Shown here: piece by piece, positions 37,880 to 45,577 of the stretch
Layout: the number at the start of each line of letters is the position of its first letter
How positions within the stretch are numbered: the stretch's first letter is position 1
Notes under the pieces: generated by a model
What the model was told of the DNA's origin: nothing
The model's database searches: none
Seen by the model: the letters and a program-made list of their open reading frames with translations, nothing else
Position numbers and translations under genes: made by a program
Assembly: GCF_017114945.1 (NCBI RefSeq)
Contig: NZ_JABXKQ010000139.1
Coordinates: 1 to 62,452 of the forward strand
DNA: 62,452 nt
Reading direction: 5' to 3'
Source of the DNA: Nostoc sp. JL34
GTDB lineage: Bacteria; Cyanobacteriota; Cyanobacteriia; Cyanobacteriales; Nostocaceae

Positions 37880-38248
37880 GTGATTCATATAGACCAAAAA
37901 ACTTATACAACCCAAGACGGAAACACCGTTATTATCCTGACACCAGCAGGCCGTCTGGATATCACCACTGCTTGGCAATTTCGCCTGAAATTACAGGAGT
38001 GTATTTCCAAACTCAGTCGCCATGTAGTTGTAAATCTGGCTCAGGTAAATTTTATTGATAGTTCTGGTCTTACGTCTTTGGTAGCTGGAATGCGTGATGC
38101 TGATAAAGTCAAGGGCAGTTTCCGCATCTGCAATGTCCATCCAGAAGCCAAACTCGTGTTTGAAGTGACGATGATGGATACTGTTTTTGAAATTTTTGAA
38201 ACAGAAGAGGAAGCTTTAGAAGGTGTACCTCGTAGCATTGCCAGCTAA
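37880..38248 (+). CDS. STAS-domain protein, anti-sigma factor antagonist type
   Basis: A 122-residue single STAS domain like SpoIIAA/RsbV. The motif FIDSSGLTSLV near residue 57 holds the serine that partner kinases phosphorylate to set binding state. The GTG start has a purine-rich site upstream. No HPK-like kinase or PP2C phosphatase gene is in the window, so its partners are encoded elsewhere. A link with the SigF-type factor 18 kb away is possible but only speculative. Confidence 0.9.
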   Translation: MIHIDQKTYTTQDGNTVIILTPAGRLDITTAWQFRLKLQECISKLSRHVVVNLAQVNFIDSSGLTSLVAGMRDADKVKGSFRICNVHPEAKLVFEVTMMDTVFEIFETEEEALEGVPRSIAS

Positions 38249-38296
38249 AAAAGAGTTAGGAGTTAGGAGTTAATTTAAAATTCATGACTCATAACT

Positions 38297-38902
38297 TTAT
38301 ATTCTTGAATACTGAGTTCGCTTGGTGTAGCGATAAGGCCCCATAATCGCTCCCCAAGTTGCTTTTCCAGTTGCTGGGTCAATTCCTTTGTCGTAGCTGT
38401 GAAATTCTGTCGCTGTAGCTGCAAAACCTAAAGAAACATGGATGCTATTGCCAAGATAAGTAAAGCTACAACTAGTCTCTGGTGGTGGGGTAGCGGTAAA
38501 CTTATAGCGATCGCCAGCTAGGTTTTCCTGAGTAACTGTTAGGATACAACCTGGTAGTAAATCTAATTGTTCAGGTGTCAGTGTGTTCAGTAGAGCCGGA
38601 TTATCACCTGCGCCTCTTAATACACCTGGATCTTGAGGCATATAATATTGCACTTGCACGGTTGCGTCAGAGTTGCTCCCCTGACGCAAGCGGATAATTC
38701 GCTGGCGGTAAGGTTGATCTAGGGTAATAACGTTAGCCTGTTCAGCAAATAAGGTGATGCTATCTTCTGTGAACAGATTAACTGGTCTTTGCCACAGGCA
38801 CAGATGGACATACCAAACTGGTTCTGCTATGGCTTGTTCCCGATTATCAAATTCCCCAGCTAGGTACTCACCTAAAGCAATTAACTGTGGCGAGAAGTTC
38901 AT
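38297..38902 (-). CDS. CpcT/CpeT-family phycobiliprotein lyase
   Basis: A 201-residue T-type bilin lyase, which attaches phycocyanobilin to the second cysteine of a phycobiliprotein beta subunit. Family features are LGEYLAGEFDNREQA near the start, WYVHLCLWQRPV, RQRIIRLR, the LPGCILTV strand, and SIHVSLGFAATATEFHSYDKG. Whether it serves phycocyanin, phycoerythrocyanin or another target cannot be decided. It is convergent with the STAS gene. Confidence 0.9.
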   Translation of the reverse strand: MNFSPQLIALGEYLAGEFDNREQAIAEPVWYVHLCLWQRPVNLFTEDSITLFAEQANVITLDQPYRQRIIRLRQGSNSDATVQVQYYMPQDPGVLRGAGDNPALLNTLTPEQLDLLPGCILTVTQENLAGDRYKFTATPPPETSCSFTYLGNSIHVSLGFAATATEFHSYDKGIDPATGKATWGAIMGPYRYTKRTQYSRI

Positions 38903-39111
38903 AAATACAATAAATAAATCATTAAGGATAATAATTTGTGGCTAGTTTTTTCGGAGAAAAGGTCTTATCTCCTGTGGCTACCAGTTTATAAAATACTTCT
39001 GATGTGTCTATATTGTAAATGAAACCGTCACTCGCTAAAAGCTCAACTTGGCAAAGTAGCCTTTAAGCGAGAAAATAAAGATACGTCGCCCTTAACATTT
39101 CTTTTTTCTTT

Positions 39112-39819
39112 GTGAATAACGTCCGTACAGTCTCTGATACAAAGCGAACTTTCTACAATCTTCACACCCGTCCGATCAACACTATTTATCGTCGGGTAGT
39201 AGAAGAATTGATGGTGGAAATGCATCTACTGTCAGTAAATATCGATTTTAGCTACAATCCAATTTATGCCTTGGGTGTCGTCACTACTTTTGACCGCTTC
39301 ATGGAAGGCTATCAACCAGAACGAGATCAAGAATCAATTTTTAACGCCCTATGTCGGGCTATAGAAAAAGATCCGCAACACTATAGACAGGATGCCCAGA
39401 GATTGCAAGCTGTAGCTAAAGGTTTGCCAGTTAAAGATTTAATTGGTTGGCTAGGCCAAACTACTTACTTAGATAGAGATGCTGACTTACAAGCACAACT
39501 GCAAGCGATCGCCAACAATCCTAACTTTAAATACAACCGTTTGTTTGCAATTGGTGTATTTTCGTTATTAGAACAGTCAGATCCGGAATTGGTTAAAGAC
39601 GAAAAGCAACTCACGGAGGCCTTAAAAGCGATCGCAGCCGGTCTGCATCTCTCCAATGACAAACTCAACAAAGATTTGGAGTTATACCGTTCTAACCTAG
39701 ACAAGATGGCACAAGCACTGATAGTGATGGCAGATATGCTCTCAGCCGATCGCAAAAAACGCGAGCAACGGAAACAACAATCAACTACCCCAGTTGCTCC
39801 CCCAAGTTCCAACGAATAG
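39112..39819 (+). CDS. thf1: Thylakoid formation protein Thf1/Psb29
   Basis: A 235-residue protein involved in photosystem II and thylakoid maintenance, and with FtsH protease. It shows the Psb29 pattern TVSDTKRTFYNLHTRPIN, VEELMVEMHLLSVNIDFSYNP, FDRFMEGYQPE, and a C-terminal coiled coil with a polar tail. The start is GTG. A large AT-rich hairpin lies beyond the stop codon. Confidence 0.93.
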   Translation: MNNVRTVSDTKRTFYNLHTRPINTIYRRVVEELMVEMHLLSVNIDFSYNPIYALGVVTTFDRFMEGYQPERDQESIFNALCRAIEKDPQHYRQDAQRLQAVAKGLPVKDLIGWLGQTTYLDRDADLQAQLQAIANNPNFKYNRLFAIGVFSLLEQSDPELVKDEKQLTEALKAIAAGLHLSNDKLNKDLELYRSNLDKMAQALIVMADMLSADRKKREQRKQQSTTPVAPPSSNE

Positions 39820-39832
39820 TTAAGAGTTATTC

Positions 39833-39889
39833 AATTTTAGATTTTAGATTTTAGATTTTATTTCAATCCAAAATCCAAAATCTAAAATT
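39833..39889. repeat. ATTTTAG heptamers forming a long hairpin
   Basis: Three AATTTTAG-type heptamers (39833-39859) face inverted copies (CCAAAATCCAAAATCTAAAATT, about 39868-39889). The result is a roughly 20-bp AT-rich stem between the convergent thf1 and the small membrane protein gene, likely acting as a terminator. Confidence 0.65.
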
Positions 39890-39936
39890 GCCAGAGTTTA
39901 AAGTTCCTAATAACTGATTACTCTTAACTCTTAATT

Positions 39937-40299
39937 TTATACACCCAATAGTTTGTAGATTAAGCTGTTAATTATAGTCAGTGTAAATGCCCCAATAACA
40001 GCACTCCAAATGCCATAACGCAAGCGAAAGCCCTCTACTAACCAAGCAGCAATACTAAAACAAACCACGGCAATCATAAATGTGAAAATGCCGGATAATA
40101 AATCTAAAGTAAGTAAATTTGGTACTGCAAAAACGAGGCTTAAAATTGGTCTGACTATTGCCGTCACGATCCCAAGCACTGCGGCAGAAAAGAAGGCTTT
40201 ACTAGGAGTGTCAATTTCAACTCCTAGAGGCAATTTACTAATTATCAACAGGCTGATAGCTGTTACTATCCAAACAATTAAAAGCGTCACGATATTCAT
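39937..40299 (-). CDS. Phage-holin-4-like small membrane protein
   Basis: 120 residues with four hydrophobic segments (VTLLIVWIVTAISLLIIS, AFFSAAVLGIVTAIVRPIL, a TFMIAVVCFSIAAWLV stretch and a final helix). This is the pattern of the YvlD / holin family 4-2, which is widespread in bacteria outside phages. No phage genes lie nearby, so lysis is unlikely. Its role is unknown. Confidence 0.75.
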   Translation of the reverse strand: MNIVTLLIVWIVTAISLLIISKLPLGVEIDTPSKAFFSAAVLGIVTAIVRPILSLVFAVPNLLTLDLLSGIFTFMIAVVCFSIAAWLVEGFRLRYGIWSAVIGAFTLTIINSLIYKLLGV

Positions 40300-40454
40300 G
40301 CCACAACCCCTGAAACGTGAATGGCAATTGGTGATAAATTACTTCACTTTATCGGTGGAAAAATCTTTAAAGCTCAACCAATTATCTATAAATTAGCAGG
40401 AAATTTTTCTCTAACGAATTTTATTTTAGATATCTTTAGGTTTGGCAAAGACAT

Positions 40455-40579
40455 TGAAGGGGCATGGGGCATGGGGAAGAAGCAAGGGAGCAGAGAGCAG
40501 AGGAGTAGGGAGAAGAATTTTCCCCTCCGCCCCCCGCACCCTGCTCCTCTGCCTCTTTCCCATGCCCCACGCCCCTATC
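40455..40579. repeat. GGGGCAT repeats with a long imperfect inverted repeat
   Basis: GGGGCATGGGGCATGGGGAA (40458) and CAGAGGAG are mirrored by CTCCTCTG and TTTCCCATGCCCCACGCCCC (40538-40575). A strong long stem sits just after the exbD stop codon on the minus strand and may end the exbB-exbD transcript. Confidence 0.65.
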
Positions 40580-41263
40580 TCATTTTTTAAGAGGAGGTTG
40601 AGTTTGTCTGGGTGCTACAGGTGCTTGGGATGCTGGTGGGCTAGAAATGCCAGGATTAATAGGATTGATGCCTCGTCCAGTTGGAGGTTGAGCAGTTACT
40701 GTGGGCAAAGGTACGGAATTAGGTGCTAAGGGAAATTTAGGGGCAATATTCCCTTCAGGATTGACGCCTGGAACTGGTGCTACACCAGGATTTATTGGGA
40801 AAGAGGGGACACCTAACTGGTTAAATGAGTTTGTGGGTATTTGAGATGGACCAGGAATAATTCCCAAAGAAACGCGATCGCCCCCTACTTGCCGCAGCAA
40901 GTCCAATGTCTCAATCACATCATTGTAAGTTGCTGTGCGCGAAGCATTTAGCACCACAATAGCACTGGGATTTGCTTGGAGATACTGTTTTAATCTCACT
41001 CCCAAATCCTCCCGTTTTACAAGCTGTTTTTCTATGTAAGTATTGCCAACGGCATCGATAGTTACAATCAGACTTCCACTCTGTGACGTTATGCCAGATA
41101 CAGTACTGGGGCTGGCTTTGGGCAAATCAACATTTATTGCCTGTTGCCGTGTAAATTGTAATGCCGCTAATAAAAAAAACGTCAGGATACAAAAAACAAC
41201 ATCAATTAAAGGAATGATTTGAATTTGGACTTCTTCAATTGGAGTATGTAGATTAACTTTCAT
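40580..41263 (-). CDS. exbD: ExbD/TolR-family proton-channel partner
   Basis: A 227-residue protein with one membrane span near residues 17-37 (IPLIDVVFCILTFFLL), including the Asp that carries protons. The periplasmic ExbD domain follows (VDLPKASPSTVSG... and IVVLNASRTATYNDVIETL). A proline-rich tail of about 80 residues is unusually long for ExbD. It lies 42 bases downstream of exbB and forms a motor complex with it. The outer-membrane transporter it energises is not in the window. Confidence 0.9.
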   Translation of the reverse strand: MKVNLHTPIEEVQIQIIPLIDVVFCILTFFLLAALQFTRQQAINVDLPKASPSTVSGITSQSGSLIVTIDAVGNTYIEKQLVKREDLGVRLKQYLQANPSAIVVLNASRTATYNDVIETLDLLRQVGGDRVSLGIIPGPSQIPTNSFNQLGVPSFPINPGVAPVPGVNPEGNIAPKFPLAPNSVPLPTVTAQPPTGRGINPINPGISSPPASQAPVAPRQTQPPLKK

Positions 41264-41305
41264 GTCTTACTCTAAAATCTGGTTTGGGGGTTGAATTTTT
41301 GACTA

Positions 41306-42034
41306 TTAGTTAGCCGTATTCGGGGGTTCAGGAGGTTCAGGAAGCCTAGTCTTTCCTGGCTTACGGGGTGGAGTGAAATTTTCCCGTACAATTGCTGATG
41401 TCCGATTGCTAAAATCAGGTGGGGACTGGCGATAGAGCAATTCCATCTCATTTCCTGCCTTCCGAAAAACTTTGACTTGGTTGACTACAAAACTTTGAAA
41501 TAAGCGGTAAAATACCAAACTAATGATGGCAACTATTAGCCCAGTTGCCGTACTAATTAAGGATTCACCAATACCAGTAGTCACCCCAGCGGTAGATTCA
41601 GTTCCCAAATCGCCAATCCGAATTGAGCGCAGAGAGTGGATCAAACCCAAAACTGTACCCAATAATCCCAGCAGTGGCGCCAAGGCAATCACGGCTTCTA
41701 AAAGTTTTTCGCCCCGCCGCATCCCAGCTAATTCGTCTTCTGCCGTAGCCTCCAATGCTAGTCTAAAGGTTTCCGTATCACTTTTTGTTAAGCGTAGAGG
41801 GGCGTAGAGAAAACGCCCAACAGGCTGATGGCTTGCCTGTCTGGCAATATCGGCAGCTACTTCCCAATTATCTTGGGCAGCATTTAGGATGCGATCGACT
41901 ATTTGCTTTTCTTGAGTCAAAATTCGCAACCAGAACCACAAACGCTCAAAAATCACACTCACAGCCAGAATCGATAGAACAAGCATTGGCCACATCGCTG
42001 GCCCGCCTTTATAAAACAAATCTAAAATATCCAC
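41306..42034 (-). CDS. exbB: ExbB/TolQ/MotA-family proton channel
   Basis: A 242-residue membrane protein with three hydrophobic regions: MWPMLVLSILAVSVIFERLW near the start, ALAPLLGLLGTVLGLIHSLR, and ISTATGLIVAIISLVFYRLF. The last two are the conserved MotA/TolQ/ExbB helices. With ExbD it converts proton motive force into work at the outer membrane, such as TonB-dependent uptake. A basic, proline-rich C-terminus ends it. Confidence 0.93.
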   Translation of the reverse strand: MDILDLFYKGGPAMWPMLVLSILAVSVIFERLWFWLRILTQEKQIVDRILNAAQDNWEVAADIARQASHQPVGRFLYAPLRLTKSDTETFRLALEATAEDELAGMRRGEKLLEAVIALAPLLGLLGTVLGLIHSLRSIRIGDLGTESTAGVTTGIGESLISTATGLIVAIISLVFYRLFQSFVVNQVKVFRKAGNEMELLYRQSPPDFSNRTSAIVRENFTPPRKPGKTRLPEPPEPPNTAN

Positions 42035-42296
42035 TGTTTAAGCTTCCTCCCTCCATGACTAAAGCAAATGTGCTAAGGCATTTTAATTCTAGAGATTAAT
42101 GCAAAATGAGGGACTTCCAAAATATAAATTTCTCGAAAACCTCAAAAAACAGGCGTATTTGACTGCGACTACTATACAAACTGGATACTGGGTAAGCAAT
42201 TGAATGATAGACCGATAATTTCTGGCATAGTTTTGCTAGACTTCCTTGTAACCTGGGTTTCACCACAAGATATTTTCGCGTAAAGGAGAGCAAATT

Positions 42297-42944
42297 TTGG
42301 CAGCAGTCCGAGTTCGCCAGCATGTTAATCCACTTGGTAAAAAGTATCAAACGCCAGCAAGTCCCCAAGACTTGGAAAAAATTTATGTAAAGCCAAATCA
42401 ACCACTACATTTAGATATTGGCTGCGCTAAGGGACTGTTTTTGTTGAATATGGCCAAGATAGAACCCAACTTGAATTTTCTCGGCTTGGAAATTCGGGAA
42501 CCGCTGGTAGTCGAGGCAAATAAGTTACGTTCTAAGTTAGGTTTAACAAACCTGCACTATTTATTTTGCAATGTAAATAACTCACTGCACTCACTTTTAT
42601 CTTCTCTTCCTCCAGGAAGTTTACAACGCATTACAATTCAATTCCCCGATCCTTGGTTTAAAACCCGCCACGCTAAACGTCGTGTAGTCCAACCAGAACT
42701 AGTGGCAGACTTAGCTAATTATCTTGCGGTTGGAGGGTTGGTATTTCTGCAATCAGATATGGAATTTGTCGCTGTAGAAATGCGCGATCGCTTTGCTGAA
42801 AATCCAGCTTTTGAGAAAATTGGTACAGGAGAATGGTTAGCTGAAAACCCCATGCCAGTGCCCACAGAACGGGAAGTAAGCACGCAAAAAAAAGGTGAAC
42901 CTGTTTATCGGGTTTTGTTTGAAAGAGTGAAGAGTAAAGAGTAG
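42297..42944 (+). CDS. trmB: tRNA (guanine-N7-)-methyltransferase
   Basis: Methylates G46 in the tRNA variable loop. The 215-residue SAM-dependent enzyme has the LHLDIGCAKGLFLLNMA SAM motif, FLGLEIREPLVVEA, the ITIQFPDPWFKTRHAKRRVV signature, and a C-terminal segment ending KGEPVYRVLFER. The start is TTG with a good AAAGGAG site upstream (42282-42288). Confidence 0.96.
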   Translation: MAAVRVRQHVNPLGKKYQTPASPQDLEKIYVKPNQPLHLDIGCAKGLFLLNMAKIEPNLNFLGLEIREPLVVEANKLRSKLGLTNLHYLFCNVNNSLHSLLSSLPPGSLQRITIQFPDPWFKTRHAKRRVVQPELVADLANYLAVGGLVFLQSDMEFVAVEMRDRFAENPAFEKIGTGEWLAENPMPVPTEREVSTQKKGEPVYRVLFERVKSKE

Positions 42945-43261
42945 ATACACCGCAAGGATTACCCACTTGTTCAGAATTGAATTGAATAATTCTGACTGCC
43001 GAATTGGGAATTTTTCTTATAAAAAGATTTTCGGGACATCTTCCACACACTTTTTGGCGATCGCTAATTTGGATTTAGGAGCGCAGACGCTTTGCCTCCG
43101 GTTAGGAGTTAATATCATGTTCGGGTAAAGACTTATCATTTAGACCGCAGGGGTGCAGGAGGCAGGGAGAAAGAAGTTTTCCTGATTTTTGCACGGATGC
43201 GGTAATCATAAGTAATTAACCGGACTTGATATAATGCCCTGTTTAGGCAATGTCCCTTTAA
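42945..43261. other. Intergenic region between convergent trmB and the PMT gene
   Basis: No gene. A dispersed-repeat fragment (GCAGACGCTTTGCCTCCGG, then TTAGGAGTTAA) lies at about 43083-43112. The rest is unassigned. Confidence 0.45.
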
Positions 43262-44821
43262 CTAAATCCAAGAGTTGAACCACATTCGGAGCTTATAACC
43301 GTCAGGGGAGAGGGGTAAACCCAAATAAATGGGCATCCAGAAAATAAAAGCAGCTAGAATGATAAAAGTAATGGTGATACCTAGCGCCCGGAGTTGTTGA
43401 TAATAACTGCGAAGACACTGATCAACAAACCAAGCGATCGCTAAAAATACAAACACTACTGCACACATATAGTGGTAGATAAAAACGCATCTCGTCACCT
43501 TCACCCAAGGTAACAAGTTAGCAGCATAATTGATAACTAAATACAAGGCAATCCAAGTATCAACACTAAGAGTTGCTTTAAGAGAAAAACGCTTTTCCTT
43601 TACCCAAGGAATTACGATTTTTGAAACCAGCATTCCTATTAAAAACAACATGGCAGCAACACCAAACCACCACAAAAATGGATTGCCCATTGCATGGACA
43701 TCATAAATAACTTGTCCAGCACCGGCAGGCAAAGGTGGCCCCATTACAGGTAAAGGATCGGTGATCCTTTCAGCCGTTTGATAATAATATGCCATTGGCC
43801 GAGTCATCAAAGGCCATTTGTACCAGGCAGCACAGTAAGGATGCACGTTAGGACTGTTGCCACCTAAATGTAAGTGAAACTTCAAAATTTGCTGATGTAC
43901 TGCAATAAATCCATAAGTTTTATCTAGTTGAAGGTGGGGAATCCAGATGATACTGTAGATAAAAGCTGGGATAATTCCTAGATAAAACAGCATGTGAAAA
44001 ATATTTAGCTGAGTCAAGTTTTGTAGTGGTGTCTGAGATGAGGGAGATGAGGGGGAATAAGTACTAACCCCTGAATCCTGAATCCTGACTTCTGACTGCT
44101 GACTGCTGTTTTCTGAATCTTGACTTATGCCTGCTGCCTCCTTCAAAGAGGGGGATGTAAAAAAGAGTTTGCGGTTAAGAAAAGAATTTATCAAATGAAT
44201 TACCCAAGCTGCTATCCAAATGAGATAAGCACCTGAGAGGAACCATAAACCGTTCCATTTAGTACCGACTGACGCACCAAAAGTAATGCCAGCAAAAACT
44301 AACCAAAAAGAACGTTGCCGATTTTGGTTATCTAATGCCAACAAGAAAAACCAGTGACCTAATAAACCAAAGATGACGATATAAATATTACTTAAAGCAT
44401 AGCGAGATTCAACTAGAAAAATGCCGTCACAAGCTGTGAACAAACCCGCAAGTATTGCAAAGGTACGACGATAACTTAACTGATAAGCGATCGCAGCCAC
44501 AACTAAAGGAATAAATGAGCCTGTGAGGGCATTTAACCAACGATAAGTCCAAGGCGATCGCAATGAACCTGTCAGTCCATTGACGGTATCATGCCAAAAA
44601 GGAATGTGACTACCAATCCAAATGCCAATACCAATAATATATTGACTCAGCGGCGGATGAGCATTAAAAAATGGCGTACGCGTAAGATAATTATTACCAA
44701 ATTTGGCAAAATAAACTTCATCAAATACCAGAGTGTTGAATCGCTCCAATCCCCAAAATCGTAAGGCAAGTGAGAGAATAAACACACTCACCATCCCAAT
44801 TCGGAACCATTTTTTAGTCAT
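43262..44821 (-). CDS. PMT/GT39-like membrane glycosyltransferase
   Basis: A 519-residue multi-span membrane protein resembling dolichyl-phosphate-mannose:protein mannosyltransferases. The first lumenal loop holds the DEVYFAKFGNNYLTRTPFFN sequence with the catalytic Asp-Glu pair (about residues 34-35). HPPLSQYIIGIGIW and the C-terminal membrane part (NYAANLLPWVKVTR, YHYMCAVVFVFLAIAWF) fit the family. In bacteria these enzymes mannosylate exported proteins or modify lipids. A polar stretch (about residues 226-265) is encoded by heptamer repeats. The ATG lies at the edge of a TTAGTCA array. Confidence 0.85.
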   Translation of the reverse strand: MTKKWFRIGMVSVFILSLALRFWGLERFNTLVFDEVYFAKFGNNYLTRTPFFNAHPPLSQYIIGIGIWIGSHIPFWHDTVNGLTGSLRSPWTYRWLNALTGSFIPLVVAAIAYQLSYRRTFAILAGLFTACDGIFLVESRYALSNIYIVIFGLLGHWFFLLALDNQNRQRSFWLVFAGITFGASVGTKWNGLWFLSGAYLIWIAAWVIHLINSFLNRKLFFTSPSLKEAAGISQDSENSSQQSEVRIQDSGVSTYSPSSPSSQTPLQNLTQLNIFHMLFYLGIIPAFIYSIIWIPHLQLDKTYGFIAVHQQILKFHLHLGGNSPNVHPYCAAWYKWPLMTRPMAYYYQTAERITDPLPVMGPPLPAGAGQVIYDVHAMGNPFLWWFGVAAMLFLIGMLVSKIVIPWVKEKRFSLKATLSVDTWIALYLVINYAANLLPWVKVTRCVFIYHYMCAVVFVFLAIAWFVDQCLRSYYQQLRALGITITFIILAAFIFWMPIYLGLPLSPDGYKLRMWFNSWI

Positions 44822-44869
44822 TAGTCATTAGTCATTAGTCATTAGTCATTAGTCATTAGTCATTAGTCA
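44814..44869. repeat. Eight perfect TTAGTCA heptamers
   Basis: Eight head-to-tail copies. The minus-strand reading ATGACTAATGACTAA supplies the last codons and stop of the acetyltransferase gene and the start codon of the PMT gene. Confidence 0.95.
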
Positions 44870-45467
44870 TTGGGTGTAAGTTATTATCCTTGTGTCCCAC
44901 ACTCCCCACTCCTGGTTCCCCCTCTATTCTTACAGGTGCATCTAGCTGGAACAGGAGTAGTTCAATACCGTAATACTTGTTTGTCCAGCCTATTGGTTTC
45001 ATACCCAATCGTTCGGTTACACGGATTGAAGCATGATTTTCTGGCTTTACTACGGCATAAATCACTGGCAAGTTCAAAACATTAAATCCGTAGTTGAGCA
45101 TAACTTGTCCTGCTTCTGTTGCATACCCTTTACCCCAAGAAGCTCGCCGCAAGTGCCAACCTACCTCATAATCTTGAGTGGGTAAAGCATCTTTGTTGGG
45201 CAATTGTTTAAGAAGGATAGTTCCCACAATTGTTGTAGTTTCCTTTTCGACAATTGCCCAAGATCCAGTGCCATTGTTGCGTCGTAGACATCGCTCAATA
45301 TTTTCAATCAAGCGCTGACGCTGTGACTCAATGCTGGTGACGTAAGAAGCTTTACTGAGAAAGTGCGTTACTTCAGGATCACTATACATTACAAAGGCTT
45401 GCTCGGCATCGCGTTCGGGTATCCAACTGCGAATAATTAAGCGTTCGCTTTCCAAAAGATTTGTCAT
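44856..45467 (-). CDS. GNAT-family N-acetyltransferase
   Basis: A 203-residue acetyltransferase of the RimJ/RimL type (Acetyltransf_3): ESERLIIRSWIPERDAEQA at the start, then the acetyl-CoA loop region VGWHLRRASWGKGYATEAG and a NHASIRVTERLGM helix. The substrate is unknown (protein N-termini or small amines). The last four residues (MTND) and the stop codon are encoded by the TTAGTCA array, so the original end was probably a little different. Confidence 0.88.
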   Translation of the reverse strand: MTNLLESERLIIRSWIPERDAEQAFVMYSDPEVTHFLSKASYVTSIESQRQRLIENIERCLRRNNGTGSWAIVEKETTTIVGTILLKQLPNKDALPTQDYEVGWHLRRASWGKGYATEAGQVMLNYGFNVLNLPVIYAVVKPENHASIRVTERLGMKPIGWTNKYYGIELLLFQLDAPVRIEGEPGVGSVGHKDNNLHPMTND

Positions 45468-45577
45468 CTTGCTTTTGGCTAAATTAAGTCGCTATTCTAT
45501 CAAGATCCTAAGATACTTATTTCAACAGCAATTTTCTGCGCTATAACACCCCTTTAAGACACCAAAACCCTCTGCAA

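Noticed and set aside
39937..40299. Prophage holin
   Set aside because: The protein fits the widespread YvlD-type membrane family and no other phage gene is present.
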